The position numbers and the translations under genes are program-made. DNA of 64,000 nucleotides, from assembly GCA_030427705.1 (NCBI GenBank), contig JAUIBR010000018.1:1-64000 (forward strand). The letters are read 5' to 3'. Of this stretch, positions 34,123 to 44,700 are shown piece by piece; the first letter of the stretch is position 1, and every line of letters begins with the position of its first letter. The DNA is from a bacterium (GTDB lineage Bacteria > Myxococcota_A > Bradymonadia > Bradymonadales > Bradymonadaceae). The notes under the pieces were generated by a model. It saw only the letters and a list, made by a program, of their open reading frames with translations, had not been told where the DNA came from and searched no databases.

Positions 34123-37100
34123 TTAGACGAGCGAATCCAATATCGCTGCACGAGCGTCCTCGCCTCGCTCAGCCCACCGCAAACGACAGTGTTCGACCAG
34201 CAGTTCAATATCAGGCTCTTCGTTCTCTAGCGGTTCCAAGAGTTTGACCGCTTCCCTTGCAAATCGATCGAAGTGCGTGGTGTTTCCCTGGTTCGCAGCC
34301 GCCCCGCAAGCGGTCAACCAGGCGACACCTTCGAGCATTCGCCAATCCCGCTTGCGATACTCATCCAGAATGTCTTGAATCTCCTGCGTGTAGACATCGG
34401 ACTTCCCAGCCAATACGGCGGCGAGTGCGGCGTTTAGACGTGGCGTGAGGACCCAAAATGACCCGGCTTCGTTTAGCAGACGTGCTGACCGAGCGTAGAG
34501 TTCCAGCGCACCTTCGTAGTCACCCTGTAGTTTGAGCACCTCCCCCATCAGGTTAATGGCCTCGCCACGGCCCGGCGCAAACCCACTAGTCTCGAACCAG
34601 TCATACGCGTGCTGAGCATGAGTGCTCGCCAGGCGAAACTCGCCACGTCGCATGCACACGTCAGACAACCGCACATAACACCATCCAATCCCGGAGGCTT
34701 GTGTATGTGGGTCCATCAGACCGATAGCGTGCGAAGTAAACCTCTCGGCATTTTCGATATCGCCCACGCGCAGATAGGCGGATGCCAAGGCGCGCACGAT
34801 TTTGTCGTATCCGGGAACACCCTTCAGCTCGGTGAGCCCCTCGGATAACAGATCGATACAGTCGGTCAGGCGGCCAAGCTGCTGAAGCGCTGTGGTTCGA
34901 ACCAGGAGGGCCTCTAGCTGAAGCTCGCGGTTGCCGTTCTGGCCGGCAGCTTGTTGCAGATCGGTCGCTAGAGCCAAAGCCTTGTTTGCACCCGCAATGT
35001 TCTTTGCATCCGTCGCGCGGAAGAGGTCCAGATAGAGCTGCTCGTCGTCTGTAATGCCTGCCCCCAATGACACTGCTGACTCGACGATTTTCACCAGCGT
35101 TGAGTATTCGTTGCCGAACGTGGCCAGGTGCTTTTGGTGGTTCGTTTTCAGAGCCTCAAACGCGATGGTCTTGGCGGGTTGGGGTTTGCCGGCATTTAGA
35201 TAGTGATTTGAAACACTAATGGTGTCACTTATGGACATGGTTTCTGTCGTTCCTGTTTCGGCCGCTGCGAGCTCAATCTCCTGGCGGAGTTCAACGGGCA
35301 ACGAGTTAAGTACGGTTCGCCGAAATGCTTCGTTTTGGAACACGCCACCGTCTTGTGTCGTCGTTATCAATCCGCGTTTCGAGAGCTTGGTCAGCATGGG
35401 AAGGTCAAATCCAAGCCCGAACGCGTCGAGGAGTCGCTGCCACCGTTCTCGAGAGACATGTTGCCCCAGCACTGCGGCGCATCCGAGGGCGACCATATGG
35501 TCGGTGAAGAGCTCAAAAACCGTGGGTTTCCAATCGGTCATGACGAACGGCTCAAGCTCAACATCGTCGGCTCGATAGCCGACGCGAGATGGTTTCAAAA
35601 CCCCCGAGCGGATGAGCGAACCGACCGTTTGCAGTGCTGTGCTGGGGTCACCACTGAGCTGGGCAATACGCGAAGCCAGCGCGGAGTCGATGTGGACGTG
35701 CTCACGGATGAGGTGGGCAATGGCGTCTGTGTCCAACATCTTCAGGGCCACCGTCGCCCCCGGAAGTGACTCGATTGGAGTTTGCGTAGTGACGACCAAG
35801 CACGCCGGCAAGGTTTGGTGGGCCATGGTCTTCAGGATTGGTGTCACCGGATTTTCGGCTGTGAGCCCTTGGACATGCATCACGATCGTGCGTCCGCGCG
35901 AGACGCCCTCTAGAAGTTTTACACACAGTTGGACCGCACGGGAGAGCGACACCTCGGGGGTCGGATTTATGCGAAGGATCGAAAGGAACTCGGGGATTAA
36001 GGCGTCGAGTGCGATACGCGAAAGAACCGTCTGAACCCGCTGTTTCATTCGGCCTGGGTTCAGACCATGGGTGTTTAATGCGCCGCCGATCGCTTGTTGA
36101 AGCCAGTCGGCAGAGGCCACATTGATCGCGACCGAGTAACAGCCGGCGTGCGCCTCGGCCGAGCGTCGCAGCCACGTGGCGAGCTTGGATTTTCCGCTTC
36201 CGGGAGGCCCGGTGATTTGTACGAACTGTAGCCCGTCAGACTGAGCTGTCTTTAAAGTGTGCCATAAAGTGGCATGTTCTTCCTCGCGCCCTACGTTTGG
36301 CACCTCGCGCAGCCCAAACAGGCTGAGACCGGTGCTTTCCAGGCGCCACACAGAGTTGTCTCGATTTGGGGGCTTGTGGGAGATTTCCAACCCGAATGTT
36401 TTTGTCGCTGTGCCAGGTTGGGCTGGGGTTGGATGGTCGAAGACCAGGGTGGCCGCGTTGGTGAAGTCGAGTGTTTCAGATAACGCGCTATGCTCCCAAG
36501 TTTGTTGTGCGCCGCTTTGCGATGCGGGCCCAAGTTCGCGAAGCCCGGCCAATGCGTGTGCGGCGGTTGGCGTGCGTCTTTGCGGGTCCTTGTGCAAGAG
36601 CGCGTTTAACCAGTCCTCGAAGTCTTCGGGTACAGAAAATCGAGCGGCGAGTTTTGGAACGGGGTCGTTTAGGTGTTTTTGCGCGATACCGACGATGGAT
36701 GGGGCGACGAACGGAGGACGGCCGCTGGCTAGTTCGAACGCCATGCACCCCAACGCGTAGAGGTCAGTAGTCGGACCGTAATCTCGCCAGGCACCTGTGA
36801 ACTGTTCCGGTGCCATATAGTAGGGCGTGCCGGCAGTCGCGAGCTGGTGTTCGGCGGTCTTTTCGTGAATGAAACGAGGATGTGCCAGGCCGAAGTCGGT
36901 AAGGATCGCGCCACCGTTTTGGTCCAACAAGACGTTTAAGGCCTTGAGGTCGCGGTGGATGATTCCGCGGGCGTGCGTGTGGGCCAAGCCAAGCAGAATC
37001 TCTTCGAGGACCTTCTTGAGCGCATCCCACGCAGCCGGGCGGTGCGTGGCAAGGTCGCCTCCGCCGGCAAAACCCATCGCGAGCCACGGGGTGTCTTCAA

Positions 37101-37344
37101 CACTGAAGTCCAAGATTTGCACGACGTTGGGGTGACGGCAGCGAGCGACCGCTTCGACCTCGCGTTGGAATGAAATTAGGTCCAATCCGGCGGGCATGTT
37201 GCTTCGCATGACCTTGAGCGCGATCTCAAGCCCGGAGGCGACGTGTTCCGCAAGCCAGACGACACCCATGCCCCCCTCGCCAAGCGGCTTGACGAGGCGG
37301 TACTCGCCGAGCAGCGAGCCGGTCTGGAGCGTCGGTTCGGACAT
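34123..37344 (-). CDS. Ser/Thr protein kinase fused to AAA-type ATPase and TPR region
   Basis: 1073 residues. The kinase domain spans residues 14-270 with glycine loop GEGGMG (22-27), Lys44, HRDLKALN at 130-137, DFG at 150-152 and APE at 178-180, so it should be active. A P-loop ATPase follows (GPPGSGKSK near residue 378), the MalT/STAND-like arrangement seen in large bacterial kinases. The C-terminal 400 residues contain TPR-like helices (AYLRVGDIENAERF, LQGDYEGALELYARSARLL). No transmembrane helix, so cytoplasmic signalling is likely. Targets unknown. It follows the propeller lipoprotein gene by 78 nt on the same strand. Confidence 0.9.
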   Translation of the reverse strand: MSEPTLQTGSLLGEYRLVKPLGEGGMGVVWLAEHVASGLEIALKVMRSNMPAGLDLISFQREVEAVARCRHPNVVQILDFSVEDTPWLAMGFAGGGDLATHRPAAWDALKKVLEEILLGLAHTHARGIIHRDLKALNVLLDQNGGAILTDFGLAHPRFIHEKTAEHQLATAGTPYYMAPEQFTGAWRDYGPTTDLYALGCMAFELASGRPPFVAPSIVGIAQKHLNDPVPKLAARFSVPEDFEDWLNALLHKDPQRRTPTAAHALAGLRELGPASQSGAQQTWEHSALSETLDFTNAATLVFDHPTPAQPGTATKTFGLEISHKPPNRDNSVWRLESTGLSLFGLREVPNVGREEEHATLWHTLKTAQSDGLQFVQITGPPGSGKSKLATWLRRSAEAHAGCYSVAINVASADWLQQAIGGALNTHGLNPGRMKQRVQTVLSRIALDALIPEFLSILRINPTPEVSLSRAVQLCVKLLEGVSRGRTIVMHVQGLTAENPVTPILKTMAHQTLPACLVVTTQTPIESLPGATVALKMLDTDAIAHLIREHVHIDSALASRIAQLSGDPSTALQTVGSLIRSGVLKPSRVGYRADDVELEPFVMTDWKPTVFELFTDHMVALGCAAVLGQHVSRERWQRLLDAFGLGFDLPMLTKLSKRGLITTTQDGGVFQNEAFRRTVLNSLPVELRQEIELAAAETGTTETMSISDTISVSNHYLNAGKPQPAKTIAFEALKTNHQKHLATFGNEYSTLVKIVESAVSLGAGITDDEQLYLDLFRATDAKNIAGANKALALATDLQQAAGQNGNRELQLEALLVRTTALQQLGRLTDCIDLLSEGLTELKGVPGYDKIVRALASAYLRVGDIENAERFTSHAIGLMDPHTQASGIGWCYVRLSDVCMRRGEFRLASTHAQHAYDWFETSGFAPGRGEAINLMGEVLKLQGDYEGALELYARSARLLNEAGSFWVLTPRLNAALAAVLAGKSDVYTQEIQDILDEYRKRDWRMLEGVAWLTACGAAANQGNTTHFDRFAREAVKLLEPLENEEPDIELLVEHCRLRWAERGEDARAAILDSLV

Positions 37345-37422
37345 ATTATGGGATCGTCACCATGCTTTTGGTTGTACGGTTTCGTTCTAGCATGCGTGGC
37401 TACGCGCCACTAGAGAGCTGCC

Positions 37423-40020
37423 TCATTCGGCGATTCGGACGACAAATCCGTCGGCATTATCGCCCGTCATTTGTCGAGTTTCGTCACCGACTCCAATTGT
37501 TGCGGAACCGCCGAATGTACCCGAGACCAAGACGCCTCCCTGCCCATCGATATGAACGCCTGTGGCGCGGTCAGTGAGGGGGCCTCCGAATGCCCAAGCC
37601 CTTTCGATCGTGCCGTCAGCGGGGTTTACGCGGACGACCAGCGCATCCGGTCCAGTGTCGACTGTCAGCGCGTCTGGGCCCAGCGTTTGGTCGTCGTTGA
37701 TGCTGCCAACACCCCAAAGTTCGCCTGTTGCGCTGCGCTCAAACCGGGTGATTTCGAGGGCGGTGTACGCTTGAATCCACTGGCAGGCACCCTGCGCGTC
37801 GAGCCCAAAGATGATGTGGTTGCCGCGTACCAGGTCGGTGCCGCAGAAGTTCTGGTCAGCGTTGATGGTCGCGGACACGACCGAGTTGCCTGCGTCGTCC
37901 ACCGCGACGGCATGCCCGGTTCCGGCGTCGGCACCAAGGACGACCCAGCTGGAGTTTCGGTCCGCGGATGAGTGAACCACGATGAACGTCGTTTCGTCGG
38001 ATTCAACCTGCTCCCCGTCGAACATTGAACCACCATTGAACTCGCCGACTGCGTAGACGCCGTCGTTGTTGGCTGCGACCGTGTTGGCTGAGGCGCGGTT
38101 GAGTCCCTCGACTTCGAGTGACCAATTCATTGTTCCATCCAACGCATATGAAGCGACTGCGACGTGGGGCACGTTGAAATTCACGACCCGGTCGCCGTAC
38201 GTACCCGCGGCATAGATAGTGTTGCCGTCCGGCGAGACAGCCACGTCGTTGAAGGCGTCATCGGCGTCTTGGCCGCGGTCAACCGCCCAGTCGACGTTTC
38301 CTTCATAGTCCGTCAACGCGATGAACGCTTCGAAACCGCTGGCGCTCGAGACACTCGCGTCGCCTAGTGTGAGGCGAGAGCGGATTCGACCGGCGATGAC
38401 GACCTTGTCGCCGACAGCAGCGGCGCCAGAAATCGATTCTTGTGAGTCTGATGAATACGCCTCTGAGTTTGTGAGGTTGCCGTCGGCGTCGAATGCGAGC
38501 ACTGCGATGGCGTCATCTCGGCCAGTGACGCGGCCGTCCTGCGCTTCGAGTTCGTCGAAGAAATCTGCGACCACCATGAACCGTCCGTTGCCATCGCCAG
38601 TGATGTCATCGGCACGTTGATACGTTGGCGTGACGACTGTGGATGCCCAGGTTTCGGACTGCAGTGCACCCGTATTTGTCACAGGACGAAGCGAAGTTTC
38701 GCGACCCTGCTGCATGAAGAGGAACCCTGTCCCCGTCTTCGCAACACCGCCGACTTCGCCGGTCTGGGTCCGCCATCCAAAATCACCCGCCGCGTCGATT
38801 AGCCCGATTTCAGGGACGTTCGAGGACTCCGGGTCGTTTTTAACTGACGCAGAATACACCAGTCCACCGTTCCCATTGTGGGCCCCGGTTTGAACAAAAT
38901 TGAGGGTTTTGAACCAGTTGGCTTTTCCGTCTGCTGCGTTGAGCGAGACGACGAAATCCTCGTACCGTTCGGCCATGAAGGAATCCTCTCCGAAGCCGAC
39001 CGTGGTGTACTGCGAGCTGCCATTCACCCAGAACGTTGTTGGGCTCGCTTCTAGACTGGTGATGTAGAGGTTGGTGGTGCCGTGGGACCAGATATGGTCA
39101 CCGTTTGCGTCCAGACACCCAACGAATCCGTCGGCTGTGTTTGGCCCGTCTCCAAAATCGGGGTCCATGCCGTTCCCGGCGGCGGCGAAACAGAAGGAAG
39201 TACCAACCGCAACCGCGTCGATACTGCCGATCGTTGAATCGCGTAGTCCTGGGAACTCCTTGGCAGAGACCTGTGCGCCGTCTGAGTCCAACACAACGTA
39301 CGCTAGTGACTGCGAGCCGTCCGCGTTCAGCGGGCCGCCGCCGAAGTCGAAGGTCTCGGTCAAAGGGCACAATAGCCGGAGCTGATTCTGGGCGTTTGCG
39401 GCGATTCCGCAGTCATCATCGGGGAGCGGGACCGTCCAGCGAGCGGTGCCGTCGTCGTTCATCGCGAATAGATAGCGGCCGCGATCCAACGTAGTCATGC
39501 CGAAGTCGCCACCATTCGGAAACTCCAGCATTAGATAGAAATCGCCGGCGGGCGTGATGGCGTGGCCCATATGTTCCACGATCGACGGCTCGCTTGAGTA
39601 GGCGTTGGCCCATCGCACCGAACCATCCGGCGAGAAGCTCGCCACGAAGAGGTTGCGGCGGTCGCTCGACAGCAGTCCGTCGCCGAAATCGAGCCCGCCT
39701 TCGGCGCTGATGATCGCATATGAGTTGCCGCTGGGGTCGACGGAAAGCCGCAGCACGCGCGACGCATCGAAGTTCCCAATCTGGATCGGAAAGTTCGAGC
39801 CCGGCGGCTCCATATCCGCCATGTCCATGCCCATATCCGAGGACATATCGCCGCCATCCATGCCCATGTCGCTAACGTTGTTGGCGTTGTTGGCATTGTT
39901 TTGGTTGTTGGCGTTGTTCTGGTTATTGGCGTTGTTCTGATTGTTGGTATCGGTCGACGACGAATCATCAGAACACGCAACAAGCATGACGACGGACAAT
40001 AGCACTGCAAAGCGTCTCAT
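37423..40020 (-). CDS. Propeller-type lipoprotein (SBBP/delta-60-like)
   Basis: 865 residues. Signal peptide with lipobox LVAC, Asn spacer (NNQNNANN), an Asp/Met-rich stretch (MGMDGGDMSSDMGMDM), then at least ten repeats of the kind F-G-D-G ... D-G-S-V-R-W-A (LFVASFSPDGSVRWANAYS, VVRVNPADGTIERAWAFGG), the pattern of SBBP or delta-60 beta-propeller proteins. Likely a secreted surface protein. AGGG lies close upstream of the ATG. Divergent from the FKBP gene. Confidence 0.8.
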   Translation of the reverse strand: MRRFAVLLSVVMLVACSDDSSSTDTNNQNNANNQNNANNQNNANNANNVSDMGMDGGDMSSDMGMDMADMEPPGSNFPIQIGNFDASRVLRLSVDPSGNSYAIISAEGGLDFGDGLLSSDRRNLFVASFSPDGSVRWANAYSSEPSIVEHMGHAITPAGDFYLMLEFPNGGDFGMTTLDRGRYLFAMNDDGTARWTVPLPDDDCGIAANAQNQLRLLCPLTETFDFGGGPLNADGSQSLAYVVLDSDGAQVSAKEFPGLRDSTIGSIDAVAVGTSFCFAAAGNGMDPDFGDGPNTADGFVGCLDANGDHIWSHGTTNLYITSLEASPTTFWVNGSSQYTTVGFGEDSFMAERYEDFVVSLNAADGKANWFKTLNFVQTGAHNGNGGLVYSASVKNDPESSNVPEIGLIDAAGDFGWRTQTGEVGGVAKTGTGFLFMQQGRETSLRPVTNTGALQSETWASTVVTPTYQRADDITGDGNGRFMVVADFFDELEAQDGRVTGRDDAIAVLAFDADGNLTNSEAYSSDSQESISGAAAVGDKVVIAGRIRSRLTLGDASVSSASGFEAFIALTDYEGNVDWAVDRGQDADDAFNDVAVSPDGNTIYAAGTYGDRVVNFNVPHVAVASYALDGTMNWSLEVEGLNRASANTVAANNDGVYAVGEFNGGSMFDGEQVESDETTFIVVHSSADRNSSWVVLGADAGTGHAVAVDDAGNSVVSATINADQNFCGTDLVRGNHIIFGLDAQGACQWIQAYTALEITRFERSATGELWGVGSINDDQTLGPDALTVDTGPDALVVRVNPADGTIERAWAFGGPLTDRATGVHIDGQGGVLVSGTFGGSATIGVGDETRQMTGDNADGFVVRIAE

Positions 40021-40159
40021 TCGGCCCTCTAAGTGTGGGTTTGCGGTAGGTTAACAGGTCGGACGTGACTACCGAACAAACATTCATTCCATGGACCTTT
40101 ATAGATCCAACAGCAAATCCGGCCGTTTTGAGCATCGTAGACGATCTTAAGAGGAAGAC

Positions 40160-40702
40160 ATGATTTCACGTAAACTCATCGGTTTGGCTTTTATCCCTTG
40201 GCTGCTCTTGGCCGGTGTCATCGTCGCTGGCGTCGCGATGTTCCTTGTCGCGGAACCCGAGCCTGAGCCGCCCGATTGCATATTGTTGGCTGAACCTATC
40301 CCTGAGCCCGGGCCCGAGCCTCCAGCTCCGACGTTAGACAGCACCGCTGGCCGGTCTGCACATTTGGGCGAGGGGGTCTGGATCCACTATTCAGCCGAGG
40401 AATTGCCAATGTCCGGGAAGCGTATGTGTGGTCAGCACGCATCGCCGGACGCGTATTTCACATCGCATTACACGATGCGAAAGCTCGATGGTGGGGTGTT
40501 CGACAAATCGAAGCCCGACAAGCCCTTCACGGCAACACGCGCCCAGGTAATCCAGGGCTACGCGAAGGCTCTCAGCAACATGTGCGTCGGCGATTCGGCA
40601 ACGGTCTTCATCCCCAAAGAACAGGCCTATGGAGATGCCCCCAATCGCGGCGGAGACGTCATCTTCGACATCGACCTGCTCCAAATCGCCGATCAGCGCT
40701 AA
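40160..40702 (+). CDS. Membrane-anchored FKBP-type peptidyl-prolyl isomerase
   Basis: 180 residues; GAGGA lies upstream of the ATG. One N-terminal hydrophobic segment, a Pro/Glu-rich linker (EPEPEPPD), then an FKBP fold with typical end segments: TMRKLDGGVFDKSKPDKPF, QVIQGYAKALSNMCVGDSAT, and IPKEQAYGDAPNRGGDVIFD before a final L-L-Q-I. FKBPs catalyse proline isomerisation in folding; this one would act on the periplasmic or outer face. Some usual FKBP aromatic positions differ, so activity is likely but not certain. Confidence 0.8.
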   Translation: MISRKLIGLAFIPWLLLAGVIVAGVAMFLVAEPEPEPPDCILLAEPIPEPGPEPPAPTLDSTAGRSAHLGEGVWIHYSAEELPMSGKRMCGQHASPDAYFTSHYTMRKLDGGVFDKSKPDKPFTATRAQVIQGYAKALSNMCVGDSATVFIPKEQAYGDAPNRGGDVIFDIDLLQIADQR

Positions 40703-40721
40703 CCCCCGGAATCACTGAACA

Positions 40722-40741
40722 ACGAGGACTCCCGGTTCTTG
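40722..40741. repeat. Family D repeat between convergent genes
   Basis: ACGAGGACTCCCGGTTCTTG, 19 bp after the FKBP stop and 20 bp before the end of the convergent Cys-rich lipoprotein gene. Confidence 0.85.
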
Positions 40742-40760
40742 TTATGGCCTCTATAGTTCG

Positions 40761-41798
40761 TCAGAAGTATAGGGGCTCACAGGTCAGCAACGGATTGCGA
40801 CACACTTCCCGCCAGCACTGCGAATCTCTGCATTGCTGATCATCTTCACAGGAAGCGCCGAGCTCCAACAGAGGCTGGCAAATCTCTTCCTCCGAACAGA
40901 ATAGCCCTGGCGCGCACAACGGAGTTCTTGCGCGTGGATCACAGGATTGGCCGAGCTCTCTTTGGCTGAAGCAAGTGCCCTGGTCGCAAACCAATCCCGG
41001 TCCGCAGGTCATCGACGAGCACGAATCGCCGCTTTCGCCGAGCGGCACACACACTTGCGTCCCAAAATTTTGACTGCGACACCAAAACCCATCGCGGCAA
41101 CGTTGGCGAAAACACCGTTCGCCTTGGCCTCCAACGTCTGCGGGTAGCGCTCGTGTGCATGCGCCGTCGACGCAGTTGCCATCGTCAAGGCAATCAAGAG
41201 ACGACCCACATCCAGTCGCTGAGTCACTTGGCAATGGCGTTGCTGGTTCTCGAGGCCGCAAGAGAAAGCAGACGTTATAGGCGTTCGTCTCCGCTCGGCG
41301 ACAACTGCCGGATTGGCACTCGAGACTTGCGTTGCAGATTTCCCCCTCGCCGAGCGTTCCCGTAAATGCGTCCGTACACCGCAGTTCAACCTCGGGTCGT
41401 CGGGTGGAGCAATCGGGGTTGACCGATAGCGCTTCAACACAGGCGGCAGCGCCGATTGGGTCAAAGTTGACGCGTGAAATGGACTCACAAGCCAGCGTGA
41501 AGGCGCAGAAACGCTTGGCTTCGGTGAACAAGTCGCTGCCCTCCTCACAGAGGTCGCCATACTCGTCACCGCGACATGCCCTCCACCAGTCGCATTCGGC
41601 TTGGCGCAAACGCGTACAAAACGTCTCCGAGCTCTCTACGTCTTTCATGTCCGCATCGGACACGCCTCCATCGGTTTCGGCGAGGTCCCAAGATTCGGTC
41701 ATGTCTTGAGTTTGGTTCGTGTCTGATGTCTGGCTGCAGCTAATTGCAAGACAGGTCAGCGCAGCCAGCAGTTGAATTGCATGATGTCTTAGAAACAT
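40761..41798 (-). CDS. Cys-rich lipoprotein, unknown function
   Basis: 345 residues. Lipobox AISC, an acidic linker, then more than thirty Cys arranged in short modules (ECDWWRACRGDEYGDLC, GTCFSQRELGQSCD, QQCRDSQCWREVC) typical of disulfide-rich myxobacterial surface proteins. Its ATG lies inside the last 10 bp of the giant two-part gene, which suggests co-translation. No specific family or partner recognised. Confidence 0.75.
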   Translation of the reverse strand: MFLRHHAIQLLAALTCLAISCSQTSDTNQTQDMTESWDLAETDGGVSDADMKDVESSETFCTRLRQAECDWWRACRGDEYGDLCEEGSDLFTEAKRFCAFTLACESISRVNFDPIGAAACVEALSVNPDCSTRRPEVELRCTDAFTGTLGEGEICNASLECQSGSCRRAETNAYNVCFLLRPREPATPLPSDSATGCGSSLDCLDDGNCVDGACTRALPADVGGQGERCFRQRCRDGFWCRSQNFGTQVCVPLGESGDSCSSMTCGPGLVCDQGTCFSQRELGQSCDPRARTPLCAPGLFCSEEEICQPLLELGASCEDDQQCRDSQCWREVCRNPLLTCEPLYF

Positions 41799-44700
41799 GT
41801 GTCGAACCCATCCAGACTAGGCAGGCAGCTCTTGCCGGCAGGGCAATCGGCGTCATCCACGCATCGAAGCGCACACTCTCGGGGCCCAGCAAACTGGAGC
41901 AGCGCGCAATGTCCGTCTCCAACGCCGGGTACGCCGCATGAATCTGTGACGATGGTGTCGCAGTTGAGTCGCCCCTGGGTTCGTATCGCCGCACAGGTCG
42001 TGGCGACGATACGCGGGGCGCCCTGGAAATTGTCGGGCACATAGCTCGGTCGGCATTGCGAGCCGACGCAGTCGTAGCCTTGAGGACATGGATTGGAACC
42101 ATCACAGAACTGCCCGCAGCCGCGGTCAATGACGTTTCCAAGGGCGTCTGTGAACTCGATGCATTCCGCTCCAGGCTCCGTACATTGCGCATCGGTAAGG
42201 CAACTGCTGCAGGGACCTGGGCCGCCTGGAATCACGCAAAAACCTTCTGCGCAGAAGCCTTGTACGCAGTCGCTGTTGTTCTCGCAGCCGACGCATCGTC
42301 CGTCCGAGCCGCACATTAGGGTGCTCACGCAGTTCGCATCGGTTTGGCATTCAACGCATGTCCCGCGCGCGACGTCGCAGAACTGGCCGGGGCAATCGCT
42401 GTCGGCAAGACAACGCACGCAGTAACCAAGTGCCGTGTTGCACCGTCCGATGCACTGCGCGTCGGAGACGCACTCTGGGCTGCATTGGCCGAGTTGTTGG
42501 TTGCAGCTCCACCCGCTCAAACACTGGCTGCCGTCTGTGCAAAGTACGCAAACGCGTTTGTCGGTGTCGCAGGTCAATCCGTCGCAACCGCCCACGCGGC
42601 AACCCGATGCGCAGGTGCCTGCCTGGCAATAGGCGCCGTCTGGGCAGTCGGTGTCCATCGCGCATGATGTATCGATCGAGCAAACGCCGGTGTCGCACGT
42701 TCCAAATGCACAATCGGAGTCCATGGCGCATTCGACGCAGAGCCGGATGTTTGCGTCGCAGACGCCCTGACCACAGTTGTCGGGAGCCGTGCGGCATCCA
42801 ACCACGCAGACCCCGTCGCAGAATTCGTCAGCCGCGCATTCGCTGTCAGCCGTACACGTCGGTGCCTGGCACGCGTTGTCTACGCAAACCGCGCCACCGG
42901 CACAGTCGCCGTCAGCCAGGCATTCGACGCAGGCACGCGTGGTCGGCTCGCATTTTCGGGGTGAACATGGGTCGGGAAAGGTTGGGATGCAGCCCGGCCT
43001 GCACTCGCCCATGTCGCAGTACTGGCCTGTTGGGCAGAATCCGAATTCGCCGCATGGATTGGGCGCCGTCGCGCATGTGCCGTCGTCGCAGAACTCGTCC
43101 GCGGCGCAGTGACCGTCTACAAAACAGCCCACGCATTCGCGCGTATCCGGATTGCAGATTTGGTCGCTGCAACTGTCGGGTGACGTTCGGCAGCCCGATT
43201 CGCAAAGGCTGTCAGCACTGCAAAATTGGTCAGCACCGCATTCGTCGTCGGTTGCGCATTCGGGCTCGTATTCGCAGATGTTCTGCACGCAGGTGCCAAA
43301 GGCGCAGTCCGCGTCGGTCGCGCATTGTATGCATTGGTTTGTCTCTGCATCGCAGACGCCAACGAGGCAGTTGTTTGGTTCAACGCGACATCCTTCGATG
43401 CAGAAGGTGCCGTCGCAATAGCGGTCCACGGGGCATTCCACGTCCGAGGTGCAAGGTACAGGCACTTCGATGTCGCTGAGGTCGACGCCTTCGCCATTGC
43501 TGCCGCAACCGACTGCGAAAACGATGAGTAGGCCAAGTATGTCTTTTTTGGGCAGTGGTGTTCGGCGTCGTCGGAGCCTTAGACCAACGAGACCAATAAG
43601 GACGAATCCGACCGGTAACGATGGCGATGCATTAAGCTGCGTACACCCACAGCCGCCGCCACCGCTGGTGTCGTCGTCGTCTGGTTTGGGAAGTTGGCCG
43701 GGGTCGACTGATGTCGGGGCATCCAATGAAACGCGGAACTCTTCGATCCGCTCGTACGCGGTCTCCGGAATGACGGCGCGAGTTACCAGCCATGCCCCGT
43801 TTTCGCTGGGCCAAATTGCGACTGCGGTTCGCTCGGTCGCAGATGCTTCTGGCACAACTTCGGTCGGCTCGATATCGGTTGAACCGTCCACACGGGCTAC
43901 AGCATACCGAAGCGTTGTCTTGCGGAAGTCCGAAATCGACAACCACGCGATGACAAGGATGCGGTCGCCGATGGAGTTGGGTAGTTCTTTGAGATCTATA
44001 TCAACCGCTTCGCCCGTTGCACCGATAGCACCGACGTCGGTCAACGCGCCATCCCATCGCCACACCTTCAATTCTCCGTCGGCTACCGCCGCGATATGGA
44101 CTGGCTGGCCATCAGGATAGGCGACAGCGACATCGCTGAGGGTTGTCGTTATGACGGCTGCGTCGCTCCACGCTGCGTTTTCGCGTGTGAAGAGTTCGAC
44201 ATTGTCTCCCGTTGCCACACCGATAGCTTGCTGGGTTCCGTTGGAGGCCACACTAATACTGTGCAATTCTGCCTCTTCGCGCACGACCTCGGGAGCGCTC
44301 CAGGTAGAGTCCACTAGCTCAGCAGTCTTCAGTTTGTTGTACCTGCTGTCGGCGCTGTTCCCGCGGGTCGACAACCAGGCTAGAAGCACTCCTGAACTCG
44401 TGTCGACGAGCTCTAGACTGTGTGCGATGGATCGTTCATCCGAGATATCTACAGGCGGCGAGTAGTTGCCGTTTTCATCGCGAACACTGGCTTTAACCAC
44501 GGTGGATTGTTCGTCTTCTTTGGCTGCAGACCAGACGACAACGATGCTGCCGTCATCGCGTTTTTGAACTGCAACGGACACGGCACGTTCGCTTCCCGGG
44601 ACAGTTTCCGAGCTGCGCCATTTTCCGTCCTCAAACACGTTGATCGAGACAGCAAGTCCGTCAGGGTCTTCGTCGTTTGTACGCGAGACGATGACAGCAC

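Noticed and set aside
40722-40741. Family D as a classic terminator hairpin
   Set aside because: The core has no convincing stem-loop and no T-run, despite its position between convergent genes.
42358-43479. Long plus-strand Arg/Cys-rich open frame inside the giant gene
   Set aside because: It is antisense to Cys-rich repeats; composition is extreme (Arg/Cys) and no ribosome site or domain is visible.
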